Under the pieces are notes generated by a model. The model worked only from the letters and a program-made list of their open reading frames with translations. It made no database searches and was not told the DNA's origin. This document shows positions 1 through 8,651 of a stretch of DNA of 64,000 nucleotides, piece after piece. The translations under genes and the position numbers were made by a program. This DNA comes from Stutzerimonas stutzeri RCH2 (lineage in GTDB: Bacteria > Pseudomonadota > Gammaproteobacteria > Pseudomonadales > Pseudomonadaceae): NCBI RefSeq assembly GCF_000327065.1, contig NC_019936.1, forward strand, positions 3,500,001 through 3,564,000, read 5' to 3'. Each line of letters begins with the position of its first letter. Position 1 is the first letter of the stretch.

Positions 1-201
1 GTTTCCCTCGATCCGGCCCTCGGCACTTAGCGCCAGCAGGCTGTGAGTGCCAGCCTTGTGACTGACATTGCCGCGCACCTCGCCACTGACCTTCAGCCCC
101 TCTTCGAACGTCACATCCCCGACCAATGCAAGATTGCCGGAGATCAGGCTGGAAAACTGGTCAATGGTGACGCGGGATTCGGACTTCTTCTTGAACATCA
201 T
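1..201 (-). CDS. Bactofilin (polymer-forming cytoskeletal protein), C-terminus off window
   Basis: The minus strand starts with ATGATG at 201/198 and reads MMFKKKSESRVTIDQF, then ISGNLALVGDVTFEEG and VSGEVRGNV, before leaving the window. Short N-terminal tail followed by repeated G-x-hydrophobic strands is the right-handed beta-helix signature of bactofilins (DUF583/PF04519), which polymerise without nucleotide and scaffold wall enzymes at the inner membrane. Only about 67 residues are visible. The gene lies 13 bp downstream of a coiled-coil membrane protein and an M23 peptidase on the same strand. That arrangement suggests a cell-wall remodelling unit, an inference from context. Confidence 0.85.
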   Translation of the reverse strand, partial: MMFKKKSESRVTIDQFSSLISGNLALVGDVTFEEGLKVSGEVRGNVSHKAGTHSLLALSAEGRIEGN

Positions 202-214
202 CTACTCCAGAAAA

Positions 215-571
215 TTAACGGGCTTTCTTCTGCTGACGGAAGAAAGCCACATCGGTCTGCAGGCGCTCGACCTGCGCCGATAGCGTGGCGATACGCCTGA
301 GCAGTTGCTCTTCGGTGGCCTGAGTTTCCTGGCGCTGCAGGCGAACCTGCTCCAGCTCGGCCTTCATTGCCTGAGTCTCCCGACCGAGTGCCTCGACCCG
401 CTGCGCATGCTGCGTTTGTTCCTGGTCGCGCAGATAGAGCAACGCGCCGATCACGCACAGCAACCCGAAAATGATCCAGCGGCCGGTTCGCACGCTACGG
501 GCCGCATGTGGTCGGTGTTCGGCGCGCAGCAGTTCGCGGGTGGTCGGGCGCTTAGTCCTCAGCCATGGCAT
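215..571 (-). CDS. Single-pass membrane protein with long coiled coil
   Basis: This 118-residue protein has a basic N-terminus (about 1-30), one transmembrane helix at about 31-47 (IIFGLLCVIGALLYL), and then a long Gln/Glu-rich heptad region to the C-terminus, a predicted periplasmic coiled coil. I do not recognise a named family; related proteins are annotated as hypothetical or DUF6776-like. Its start overlaps the 3' end of the M23 peptidase gene by 20 bp and the bactofilin gene follows at once, so the three are probably co-transcribed. A link between cytoplasmic bactofilin and periplasmic peptidase is plausible but unproven. Confidence 0.7.
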   Translation of the reverse strand: MPWLRTKRPTTRELLRAEHRPHAARSVRTGRWIIFGLLCVIGALLYLRDQEQTQHAQRVEALGRETQAMKAELEQVRLQRQETQATEEQLLRRIATLSAQVERLQTDVAFFRQQKKAR

Positions 572-1535
572 CGCTGATGCGCTCCAGATCGCCGAGGGCC
601 AGGAAGCGTTGCGGGTCGACGAAGCGGCCCTTGTGCAGCACTTCGAAATGCAGGTGCGGGCCGGTCGAACGTCCGGTAGAGCCTACGGCGCCGATGCGCT
701 GCGCCGGGGTAACCAGGTCACCCTGGCGTACATCCAGTCGCGACAGATGCGCGTAGCGGGTAACCAGACGATTGCCATGGTCGATCTCCACCAGCTTGCC
801 GTAGGCACCGCGGTAACCGGCGAAACGCACCCGACCGCCAGCCGCGGCAATGACGTCGGAGCCGGATTTCAAGGCGAAATCGACGCCCGAATGGAATGCC
901 AGGGTCTTGCGGAAGGGATCGATACGATTGCCGAATGAAGAGCCCAGACGAGCCTCTCCCACCGGTCGTTTCGAAGGGATGGCCATCAGCGCTGCGTTAC
1001 GTTCGGCGACTCGCTGCATCAGACTATCGAGCATTACGCGCATGCAGCGCGCAGAGGTTTCGCTGCGCTGCAGATCGGCGAGGGTGGCGCGTTCGCTTTC
1101 GGCCGAAAGCTCGCCGGAACAACCGCGCGCAGGCAACAGCGCGCCACCCTGCCCCACGCTCCCGGCACGCGCGGGACGATCCGGCACCAGAACCGGCAAC
1201 AGCGTCGGGTCCAGAGCAGACAACTGGCCGTGCAGCGTCTGCTGTTGATCCATCATCTGCTGCAGCGCGATCAGGTCGGACTCAAGGGACTTCAACCGTC
1301 CTACCACCTCGCCCACGCGGGCAATTGCGAAGCGGCCTTCGCCCTCCGACACATCGTCCAGATGCGTGATTTCGATCTGCGCGTGCCGATCAGCGCCTAC
1401 CCATACCCCACCGGCGAAGCTTGCCAGACTTACGCTCAGCACGATCGCCAAAGCTGGCAGTGTCAGCCGGCGCAGGTTCACCACACGGATATCATCCCGC
1501 GTCAGTGATCGGTTCGTAGGTGTGAAAAAAGCCAT
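552..1535 (-). CDS. M23 family peptidoglycan endopeptidase, membrane anchored
   Basis: A 327-residue protein with an N-terminal membrane anchor (about 25-47), a coiled-coil stretch (about 60-110), and a C-terminal LytM/M23 domain (about 195-315). The zinc-binding motifs are intact: HSGVD (His215, Asp219) and HLH (His294, His296), so it should be active against peptide cross-links of peptidoglycan in the periplasm. I chose the ATG at 1535 because AGGGA stands about 8 bases upstream; an upstream in-frame extension to 1598 has no such site. It is first in a probable operon with the coiled-coil and bactofilin genes. Confidence 0.85.
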   Translation of the reverse strand: MAFFTPTNRSLTRDDIRVVNLRRLTLPALAIVLSVSLASFAGGVWVGADRHAQIEITHLDDVSEGEGRFAIARVGEVVGRLKSLESDLIALQQMMDQQQTLHGQLSALDPTLLPVLVPDRPARAGSVGQGGALLPARGCSGELSAESERATLADLQRSETSARCMRVMLDSLMQRVAERNAALMAIPSKRPVGEARLGSSFGNRIDPFRKTLAFHSGVDFALKSGSDVIAAAGGRVRFAGYRGAYGKLVEIDHGNRLVTRYAHLSRLDVRQGDLVTPAQRIGAVGSTGRSTGPHLHFEVLHKGRFVDPQRFLALGDLERISDAMAED

Positions 1536-1719
1536 GAATGATTCCCTAGAACATAGAGCGGCCACCTCGCTAGGCAAGCCGTTGAACGTCCAGGGCAATT
1601 TGACGGAAACGCGCTTTTTTTTCTGAGGCCTGATGACCGATTACGACCATCGCACTGCGATTCTTAAACCGAAACACCGCATTGGCGACGAACGGCGCAG
1701 AAGTGCGTCGACAGGCAGC

Positions 1720-2661
1720 CTAGATCCAGCCCAGCCAGCCCAACAGGAACAGCCCCGCGTTGATGCTCAGCGCCGCCATCAGCGTCGTGATGACGATGAT
1801 CGTCGCAGCAAGCTGGTGATTGGAATTCACGGCACGTGCCATGACGAAGCTCGCCGCCGCGGTCGGGCTGGCGAAATAGAGAAACAGAATGCCCAGCTCC
1901 GCGCCCCGGAAGCCACAGGCCCAGGCACCCAGCGTTGCGAGCGCCGGCAACCAGACCATCTTCATCAGGCTCGAACTCAGTGCGCTGCCGCTGCTTTTGC
2001 GCAATGCATCCAGAGAAAGCGTCGCGCCGATGCAGATTAGCGCCAGCGGCAAGGTCATCTGCGCAAAGTACTGCCCCGACGTCATCAGCCAACCAGGCAA
2101 AGCGACTTGCCAATAAGCAAACGGTACGGCCGCCACTACGCCGATAATCAAAGGGTTGCGCAGAATGCTGAGCAGAATGTCCTTCGGACCGACGCGTCCG
2201 TCCGGGCTATAGATGGCCAGCACCACGGCCGAGAGGCTGTTGTAGACGAGGATCACCACACCAGCGAGCACGCCGCCGAGCGAAAGGCCGTAATCACCAT
2301 AAAGACTGCTGGCCAGCGCCAGACCGACAATCCCGTTGTTGCCACGAAACGCACCCTGAACGTAAACCCCACGATCCGGAGCCGGGCAGCGCCAAAGGGC
2401 CCAGAGCCAGGCCAAGGCAAAGGTGGCCACGGTCGCGAGCACGAAATAAAGGAGCAGTGCAGGCTGCAGCGCCGCACTCAGATCGGCCTTGATGATCGAG
2501 ATAAACAGCAGAGTCGGCATGGTGCCCTTGAACACCAGCGACGAGGCAGTATGGACGAACGCCGAGTCGATCCAGCGCAGGCGCATGAGCGCGACGCCAA
2601 GAAACAGCATGGCAAACACCGGAGCAGTGACGCTCAGGGTCTGCAGAACGAGGGAAAACAT
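1720..2661 (-). CDS. AEC family (auxin efflux carrier-like) transporter
   Basis: A 313-residue polytopic membrane protein with about ten hydrophobic helices in two halves, the layout of the AEC/bile-acid-related permease family (PF03547). It begins MFSLVLQTLSVTAPVFAMLF, with family-like signatures at FRGNNGIVGLALA and a conserved C-terminal half with FASPTAAASFVMA. Members export organic acids or similar anions; the substrate cannot be told from sequence. The ATG at 2661 is preferred over an in-frame TTG at 2676, although its ribosome site is weak. It is monocistronic, with no obvious functional link to RoxSR. Confidence 0.85.
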   Translation of the reverse strand: MFSLVLQTLSVTAPVFAMLFLGVALMRLRWIDSAFVHTASSLVFKGTMPTLLFISIIKADLSAALQPALLLYFVLATVATFALAWLWALWRCPAPDRGVYVQGAFRGNNGIVGLALASSLYGDYGLSLGGVLAGVVILVYNSLSAVVLAIYSPDGRVGPKDILLSILRNPLIIGVVAAVPFAYWQVALPGWLMTSGQYFAQMTLPLALICIGATLSLDALRKSSGSALSSSLMKMVWLPALATLGAWACGFRGAELGILFLYFASPTAAASFVMARAVNSNHQLAATIIVITTLMAALSINAGLFLLGWLGWI

Positions 2662-2770
2662 GGGAAAAGCCTGCAACTACTAGAGGTGCAAGCATAAAGC
2701 ATGAGCTACGCGAGGGCTCGACGGCCGTGTCGCTGACGACGTCCGGCCCCCGCGCAATTGCCGCTTCGAA

Positions 2771-3331
2771 TCAGCGTCGAACCGGACGCTTCTGCAATTT
2801 GCGCTGCAATGTCCGCCGGTGCATGCCCAGCGCGCGGGCCGTAGCGGAAATGTTGCCATCATGCTCGCTGAGCACCCGCTGGATATGCTCCCACTGCAGG
2901 CGGTCGACCGACATGGGATTTTCCGGTACCAGGCTGTCGAGGTCGGCATGCTGAGACAGCAGTGCGGCCAGCACATCGTCGGCGTCGGCAGGCTTGCACA
3001 GGTAATTGCAGGCGCCACGCTTGATCGCTTCCACCGCCGTGGCGATGCTCGAATAGCCGGTCAGGATCAGCACCCGCATCTCCGGGTCCAGCTCGAGCAG
3101 CTTGGGTAGCAGTACCAGCCCCGAATCGCCCTCCATCTTCAGGTCAAGCACTGCATAGTCGGGAATATCCTGCTTGGCCAGGGCCAGGCCCTCTTCGGCC
3201 GAACCGGCGATGCTGACCTGCAGCCCACGGCGGCTCATGGCGCGAGCCATCACCCGGGTGAACGTCGGATCGTCATCCACCAACAGCAGGTGAGGTTGTT
3301 CTTCGCCCTCTTGCTGCAACTCGTCGGTCAT
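2771..3331 (-). CDS. roxR: Redox response regulator RoxR (RegA/PrrA/ActR family)
   Basis: 186 residues: a receiver domain (about 13-125) with acidic pocket VDDD (18-21), phospho-acceptor Asp63 in VLDLKMEGDSG and Lys113, then a short linker and a C-terminal Fis-type helix-turn-helix (about 140-183) with ISATARALGMHRRTLQRKLQ. This compact build is typical of the RegA/PrrA/RoxR family, which controls terminal oxidases and cyanide-insensitive respiration in pseudomonads. The start at 3331 has GAGGAA eight bases upstream. It follows roxS by 33 bp on the same strand, forming a two-gene operon. Symbol assigned from family and partner. Confidence 0.88.
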   Translation of the reverse strand: MTDELQQEGEEQPHLLLVDDDPTFTRVMARAMSRRGLQVSIAGSAEEGLALAKQDIPDYAVLDLKMEGDSGLVLLPKLLELDPEMRVLILTGYSSIATAVEAIKRGACNYLCKPADADDVLAALLSQHADLDSLVPENPMSVDRLQWEHIQRVLSEHDGNISATARALGMHRRTLQRKLQKRPVRR

Positions 3332-3364
3332 CTGTGCATTTCCTCGCATTGGTCACGATCAGGG

Positions 3365-4618
3365 TCAGGCGCGTACCGAGCCATGCGGCAAGCGCAGTTC
3401 GGTCAGTGTGCCACCTTCTTCGTGATTGTAGAGCTTCACTGTGCCGCCAGCGCGCGTAACGCTGGCCTGGCTGAGAAACAGACCAAGGCCGAAACCCTTG
3501 CCCTTGGTCGTGATGAATGGCCGCCCAATCTGCTCGGCGATGGCCAGCGGCACGCCAGCACCATGATCGCGGATGGTCAGCCGAATCCACTGTGCATCCC
3601 AGTCCAGGCGAATCTCGAGATCTTCCGGACTGGCGTCGGTGGCGTTGTTCAGCAGATTGAGCAGCGACTGGCTGAGGTCCGCCGGTGGCATCAGCTTCGG
3701 CGCGCTGCCGAGGCCCACACAGTGGAAGCGGTAGGTGGCCTCGGGACGCATGAGGTGCCAGCGCTGTAGCACCGATTCGACCCATTCGCGCGCCGTCTGC
3801 TCGACCACGGCCTGCCGCCGATCAGCCTCGGCAGCACGAACCAGCTGGCGCAGGCTTTCCTTGCAAAGCTGGACCTGCGATTGCAGCAGACCGAGATCCT
3901 CGTTCAGCTGCTCGTCGTTATATTCCTGCCGCAGTTCCTTGAGCAGGACGCTCATGGTCGCCAACGGCGTGCCCAGTTCATGGGCGGCACCAGCGGCCTG
4001 GGTCGCCACGGCCAGCAGCTGCTGGTCACGCATGCTCTCCTCACGGCGCTGGGCTTGTTGCTGTTCCTGGCGGCGCAGCTGCTCGGCCATGCGCGCGACG
4101 AAGAAGGTGATCAGCGCCGCCGCCAGGGCGAAGCTCAGCCACATGCCATAGACCTGCAGCGTCGCGCGCTCGAATGGAGGCAGGGTGAGCGGGTCGTACC
4201 ACACCAGCATGAGCGTATAGCCCAGCAGCGCCAGCCCGGAAAGCACGATGGAATACAGCCAGGGCAATGTCGCCGCGGCGATCGTCAGCGGAACCAGATA
4301 ATAGGAAACGAAGGGATTGGTCGAGCCGCCCGAGTAATACAGCAGGGCGCTGTGGACCAGCAGATCGCAGCCCAGATGCACTGCATATTCGAGCTCGGTT
4401 ACCGGCCAGGGCCCGCGCAAGCGCAGCGCGGTCCCCAGGCAAAGCACAGCGGACACCGCCAAGGTGATGCCCAGCGCCAGCCAGGGCAGCGTCAGCAGCT
4501 GGGTTGCGTAAGCCACACCGACCGCGCCGGACTGTGCGGCCAGCACCACGATGCGAATAAGGGTCAGAAGCCGAAGGTTCTGCCGACTGGCGGACAGCAG
4601 CGGGACGGATGCGTACAT
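3365..4618 (-). CDS. roxS: Redox sensor histidine kinase RoxS (RegB/PrrB family)
   Basis: 417 residues with six predicted membrane helices (about 15-175), a DHp domain with the H-box AAHELGTPLATM (His213), and an ATPase domain with N-box LLNLLNNATDA and G boxes DHGAGVP and GKGFGLGLFLS. Two redox features of the RegB family are visible: the quinone-site loop GGSTNPF at 97-103, and a cysteine (Cys252) in LQSQVQLCKESL, which corresponds to the RegB redox-box cysteine. The kinase should respond to the quinone pool or oxygen and phosphorylate RoxR, encoded immediately downstream. Start at 4618 is supported by GGAG seven bases upstream. Confidence 0.9.
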   Translation of the reverse strand: MYASVPLLSASRQNLRLLTLIRIVVLAAQSGAVGVAYATQLLTLPWLALGITLAVSAVLCLGTALRLRGPWPVTELEYAVHLGCDLLVHSALLYYSGGSTNPFVSYYLVPLTIAAATLPWLYSIVLSGLALLGYTLMLVWYDPLTLPPFERATLQVYGMWLSFALAAALITFFVARMAEQLRRQEQQQAQRREESMRDQQLLAVATQAAGAAHELGTPLATMSVLLKELRQEYNDEQLNEDLGLLQSQVQLCKESLRQLVRAAEADRRQAVVEQTAREWVESVLQRWHLMRPEATYRFHCVGLGSAPKLMPPADLSQSLLNLLNNATDASPEDLEIRLDWDAQWIRLTIRDHGAGVPLAIAEQIGRPFITTKGKGFGLGLFLSQASVTRAGGTVKLYNHEEGGTLTELRLPHGSVRA

Positions 4619-4771
4619 GGAGTCTCCAACAATTCGGCGGAGTATAACCAAGCCGTTCGCAAGCCAGCCCGAAATGCGGCAACTCGACGCACGGACTGCT
4701 GCACGCATTCGCTGGCGGAGTTAGAGTCTTGAGCTACCGCACCGTCCCGGTGCCCATGCCAAGGACCCGTT

Positions 4772-5476
4772 ATGCACCCATCCCTCCTCCGCCGCGCAGC
4801 CTTCGTCGCCGTGGTCGCGAGCATCACCAGCCTGCCCGCCATGGCCGAAGAGGCCCGCTACAACCAGGTTGCCCTGCGCGCCGAAGTCAGCAGCGAAGTG
4901 GCCCATGACCGCATGCACGTCACGCTCTACAGCGAAGCCCAGCACAGCGACCCCGCCGAACTCGCGGCGCAGACCACTCGCACGTTGAACCAGGCGCTGC
5001 AGACCGCTCGCCAGAACAAGGACGTGATCGTCAGCCAGGGCAGCCGCAACAGCTACCCGGTCTACGACGACAAGGGTCAACAGATCACCGGCTGGCGAGA
5101 GCGTGCGGAGCTGCGTCTGGAAAGCGGCGATTTCGCCAGCCTGTCGAAACTGACCGCCGAACTGATGAAAAGCCTGAAGATGGGCGGTATGTATTTCAGT
5201 GTCTCCGATCCGATCCGCAAGCAGAACGAGGATGCTTTGCTCAAGGATGCCGTAGCCGCGTTCCAGGCCCGGGCGCAGCTGGCGACCGAAGCGCTCGGTG
5301 GCAGCGGTTACAAGCTGGTGAGCCTAAACCTCAACGGCGGTGGCTTTCAGCCGGTCATGCGTAGCAGCGCCATGAAGATGGACATGATGGAATCGGCCCC
5401 GGTACCGGAGATCGAGGCAGGCACTCGTCAGGTCACGATCAACGCCGACGGCGTCATCGAAATCCAGATGCCGTGA
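4772..5476 (+). CDS. Periplasmic SIMPL (DUF541) domain protein
   Basis: 234 residues with a signal peptide cut after about residue 25 (SLPAMA/EEARYNQ), followed by one SIMPL/DUF541 domain recognisable from the N-terminal strand pattern RAEVSSEVAHDRMHVTLYSE and the closing VTINADGVIEIQMP. Family members are periplasmic or outer-membrane proteins of uncertain function; some are linked to oxidative stress or to kinase complexes. AAGGA lies six bases before the ATG. It is divergent from roxS, 153 bp away, and separated from the next receptor gene by a Fur-box promoter, so it is probably its own unit. Confidence 0.8.
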   Translation: MHPSLLRRAAFVAVVASITSLPAMAEEARYNQVALRAEVSSEVAHDRMHVTLYSEAQHSDPAELAAQTTRTLNQALQTARQNKDVIVSQGSRNSYPVYDDKGQQITGWRERAELRLESGDFASLSKLTAELMKSLKMGGMYFSVSDPIRKQNEDALLKDAVAAFQARAQLATEALGGSGYKLVSLNLNGGGFQPVMRSSAMKMDMMESAPVPEIEAGTRQVTINADGVIEIQMP

Positions 5477-5606
5477 GAAAAGTTGACCATTTGGTCCGCT
5501 TGTTACATATCTGCTTACAAATTCCGAACCCACGCTATGCAAGGGCTAGAGAGCGATTCAACAATTCAATTGAGAACGAAACGCAGTAAACCGTAAATTC
5601 TCGTTT

Positions 5607-5625
5607 ACGAATGATTATCATGCGT
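5607..5625. promoter_or_regulatory. Fur box upstream of TonB-dependent receptor
   Basis: The reverse strand here reads ATGATAATCATT without mismatch to the core of the Fur consensus GATAATGATAATCATTATC. It sits 31 bp before the receptor start at 5656. A 6-bp inverted repeat (CGTAAA/TTTACG, 5592-5609) abuts it. Iron-responsive repression of the receptor by Fur is therefore well supported by sequence. Confidence 0.8.
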
Positions 5626-5655
5626 GCGCCAACGAGACGGCTACAAGGAGCCCGC

Positions 5656-7887
5656 ATGTCTATCCCCTTCTCACGTACCGCCCTGTCCTGCGCCATGATC
5701 GGCTGCAGCTGGACGGCCCTCGCCCAGAACGCGCCTGTCACGCTCAACGACACGGTCGTCAGCGCCTCCGGCTTCGAACAGAAGATCACCGAAGCGCCGG
5801 CGAGCATCAGCGTCATCAGCCGTGAAGACCTGCAGCAGAAGCGCTATAGCAATCTGGCGCAGGCGTTGGACGACGTGGAAGGCATCGATATCCGCCAGGG
5901 CACAGGCAAGACCGGCGGGCTGAATATCAGCATCCGCGGCATGCCCAGCGACTACACATTGATCTTGATTGATGGGCGCCGGCAGAACACTGCCGGTAAC
6001 GTCACCCCTAACGGGTTCAACGAAACGTCCACCAGCTTTATGCCCCCGATGTCGGCCATCGAGCGCATCGAAGTGATCCGCGGCCCAATGTCGACCCTAT
6101 ACGGTTCGGATGCGATGGGCGGTGTGGTCAATATCATTACCAAGAAAGTGGCGAACGAATGGGGCGGGTCGGTCAGCCTCGACCACACTTTCCAAGAGAA
6201 TCGCGATTACGGTGACACCAGCAATACCAGCCTATATGCCAGTGGCCCTCTCATCGATAACTTGCTCGGGCTTGCTGTTCGGGGCAGCCTGTATGACCGC
6301 GCCGAATCTGATTTATCTTTTGACAATGACAGCCCTGTTAGCAAACGTGGGGCCTCACCTGTCGAGGGACGCAACCATGTGCTCGGCGCCCGTCTAACGC
6401 TTACCCCTGACGAAGCACATGACATCTCCCTGGATTTCGAGCGTGGCCGTCAGGTCTACAACAACGACGACTGCCAGCTAGGAAACCTCGACGGTAAGAA
6501 CGGCGGCAGCGCCAACGATGGCTGCACCGCAGACGCACCGACCAAAGCCAACGGATATGCTGACGAACTGCGCTTCGAACGCGACCAGTTTGCTCTTAGC
6601 CATACCGGGCGCTTCAGTTTCGGCACGCTGGATAGCAGCCTAACGCACAACACCACCGAAACCATCGGGCGTACGATTCCTGGAACGCCCATCGGCAACT
6701 CCTACACCGGCTACCCTTCGATCGTCATCGGCGATGACCGCGAGCTGAAATCCACCGATCTGATCCTCGACACCAAACTGGTCAGCCCGGTTGGCGAATC
6801 GCACATCCTTACCGTTGGGGGCCAGTACTGGGACGCCAAGGTCACGGACGGCATTGCCGACGACGACTTTCAGCAGAAATCATGGGCGATGTTCGTCGAA
6901 GACGAGTGGCGTCTACGCCACGACCTGGCTTTGACGCTGGGTGCTCGCTATGAAGACCATGAAGCATTCGGTGGCCACATCAGCCCACGCGCTTATCTGG
7001 TCTGGAATACAAATGACAATTGGACGATGAAAGGTGGCGTGAGCCGCGGATACAAAACGCCCACGCTTAACCAGCTTCACGACGGCATCAGTGGTGTCAC
7101 CAGTCAAGGCGCGGTCATCACGGTTGGCAGCCCGGACCTAGATCCGGAAGTCACTACCAATACCGAATTCGGCGTCTACTTCGATAACCTCAGCGGCTTC
7201 AGCGCGAACGCGACCGTGTTCCATAACAAGTTCGACGACAAGATCGATGATGGAACGCCGATCGCGAACTGTTTCTCTGCAACAAATCCGAACCAGCCTG
7301 GCTGCGTCAGCTTCGGTAGCGGTTTCACGCAAGACTCCTTCGCCCAAAGTGTGAACATCGACGAAGCCGTTACCCAAGGTCTTGAACTGGCGGGGCGCTG
7401 GGAGTTCGCCCCGGCTTGGGCACTGGCTATGAATTACACCTACACCGATAGCGAACAAAAGAGTGGCGCAAACAAAGGCGCCCCTCTGACCAACACTCCA
7501 GAACACATGCTTCATGCACGCATCAGCTGGCAGACCACAGACCGGCTGAACCTGTGGTTCAAGGGTGAGTACCGAGGCGAGCGAACGCGCTTCACCGATC
7601 GCTATGAAAACCTGACCGCAGCAAATCAGGCACTTTATGACGCTGCGGGCGATTTGAAAGCGTACGAAGTCTTCCACCTCGGCGGTTCATTTAAAGCCTC
7701 GGAAAGCGTCACCCTCAACGCAACCATCTACAACCTCTTCGACAAGGACTTTACCGAGGGCACTTACTACACCACCAACACTGGAACGTCGGGTTGGGCC
7801 TCCGATTACATCCAGTCGGCAGCTGCGACTAGCGGTACGCTGGAAGAAGGCCGCCGCCTGTGGCTATCCGCCAACTTCACCTTCTAA
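5656..7887 (+). CDS. TonB-dependent outer-membrane receptor (FepA/CirA-like, ferric siderophore)
   Basis: A 743-residue receptor: signal peptide ending near residue 24 (TALA/QNAPV), TonB box region DTVVSAS, plug domain (about 45-165) with EAPASISVISREDL and RIEVIRGPMSTLYGSDAMGG, and a 22-strand barrel ending in phenylalanine (LSANFTF). The sequence resembles the CirA/FepA/IrgA group for catecholate-type ferric siderophores; the exact ligand is not known. AAGGAG six bases before 5656 fixes the start; the longer in-frame extension to 5611 would run through the Fur box. A terminator follows, then the PepSY/DUF2271/DUF4198/reductase genes, which probably handle the imported iron complex. Confidence 0.9.
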   Translation: MSIPFSRTALSCAMIGCSWTALAQNAPVTLNDTVVSASGFEQKITEAPASISVISREDLQQKRYSNLAQALDDVEGIDIRQGTGKTGGLNISIRGMPSDYTLILIDGRRQNTAGNVTPNGFNETSTSFMPPMSAIERIEVIRGPMSTLYGSDAMGGVVNIITKKVANEWGGSVSLDHTFQENRDYGDTSNTSLYASGPLIDNLLGLAVRGSLYDRAESDLSFDNDSPVSKRGASPVEGRNHVLGARLTLTPDEAHDISLDFERGRQVYNNDDCQLGNLDGKNGGSANDGCTADAPTKANGYADELRFERDQFALSHTGRFSFGTLDSSLTHNTTETIGRTIPGTPIGNSYTGYPSIVIGDDRELKSTDLILDTKLVSPVGESHILTVGGQYWDAKVTDGIADDDFQQKSWAMFVEDEWRLRHDLALTLGARYEDHEAFGGHISPRAYLVWNTNDNWTMKGGVSRGYKTPTLNQLHDGISGVTSQGAVITVGSPDLDPEVTTNTEFGVYFDNLSGFSANATVFHNKFDDKIDDGTPIANCFSATNPNQPGCVSFGSGFTQDSFAQSVNIDEAVTQGLELAGRWEFAPAWALAMNYTYTDSEQKSGANKGAPLTNTPEHMLHARISWQTTDRLNLWFKGEYRGERTRFTDRYENLTAANQALYDAAGDLKAYEVFHLGGSFKASESVTLNATIYNLFDKDFTEGTYYTTNTGTSGWASDYIQSAAATSGTLEEGRRLWLSANFTF

Positions 7888-7899
7888 CCGCCTAGAAAT

Positions 7900-7933
7900 A
7901 CAACGAGCCGGGTTCAACCCGGCTTCGTTGTTT
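7900..7933 (+). terminator. Probable rho-independent terminator after receptor gene
   Basis: Inverted repeat ACAACGAGCCGGGTT / AACCCGGCTTCGTTGT, with one bulged base, followed by TTTC. It begins 13 bp after the receptor stop codon. The short U-run may allow some read-through into the PepSY gene. Confidence 0.6.
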
Positions 7934-8048
7934 CTCATCCGGGCCGAATACAATCAAGACGCGAATGTATGCTGTTTGTAAATCTTTAGCATCTTCTCGT
8001 CGAGGCCCCCTAGAATTCGCACCACTTTTCTACAAGGCAAGGATCACC

Positions 8049-8642
8049 ATGCGTCTGTGGCTCGGCACGTTGCGCCAATGGCACTGGATCAGCTCGGCGC
8101 TGTGCCTGGTTGGCATGCTGTTGTTCTCGGTCACCGGCATCACGCTCAACCACGCCGGCCAGATCGAAAGCAGACCCCAGGTGCAAAGCCGCGCCGCGCA
8201 GCTTCCCGATCCGCTGCTCGCCCAACTACAAGCCAAAGCGCCCGAGTCGGGCCTGCCCGTCGAACTGCGCGCTTGGCTGGAGCAGACGCTGGACATTCGC
8301 CTGGCCGGACGTGAGGCCGAGTGGAGCGATGGCGAACTCTACGTCGCCCTGCCTCGCCCCGGCGGCGACGCCTGGCTGAGCCTGAGTAGCGAAACCGGTG
8401 AACTGGAATACGAGTCGACCGACCGCGGCTGGATCGCCTACTTCAACGACCTGCACAAGGGCCGCCATACCGGCGAGGCCTGGAGCTGGTTCATCGACTT
8501 CTTCGCCGTTGCCTGTGTGGTGTTCAGCCTCACCGGCCTGCTGCTCCTGCAACGTCACGCCGGCAGCCGTCCCAGTACCTGGCCGCTGGTGGGTTTGGGG
8601 CTGGTAATTCCGCTGCTGCTGGCGCTGCTCTTCATTCATTAA
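8049..8642 (+). CDS. Short PepSY-associated transmembrane protein
   Basis: 197 residues with membrane helices at about 13-33, 146-166 and 177-196. A periplasmic loop between the first two resembles a PepSY unit, and conserved-looking histidines occur in NHAGQ (34-38) and in NDLHKGRHTGEAWSW. PepSY-TM proteins of this type take part in reduction of ferric siderophores or in heme-linked electron transfer across the inner membrane. The start at 8049 has AAGGA seven bases upstream. It is the first of four collinear genes, with the DUF2271 gene 9 bp downstream. In P. aeruginosa the comparable PiuB protein is, as I recall, one long PepSY-flavoreductase fusion; here the pieces are separate. Confidence 0.75.
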   Translation: MRLWLGTLRQWHWISSALCLVGMLLFSVTGITLNHAGQIESRPQVQSRAAQLPDPLLAQLQAKAPESGLPVELRAWLEQTLDIRLAGREAEWSDGELYVALPRPGGDAWLSLSSETGELEYESTDRGWIAYFNDLHKGRHTGEAWSWFIDFFAVACVVFSLTGLLLLQRHAGSRPSTWPLVGLGLVIPLLLALLFIH

Positions 8643-8651
8643 GGACTGCTC

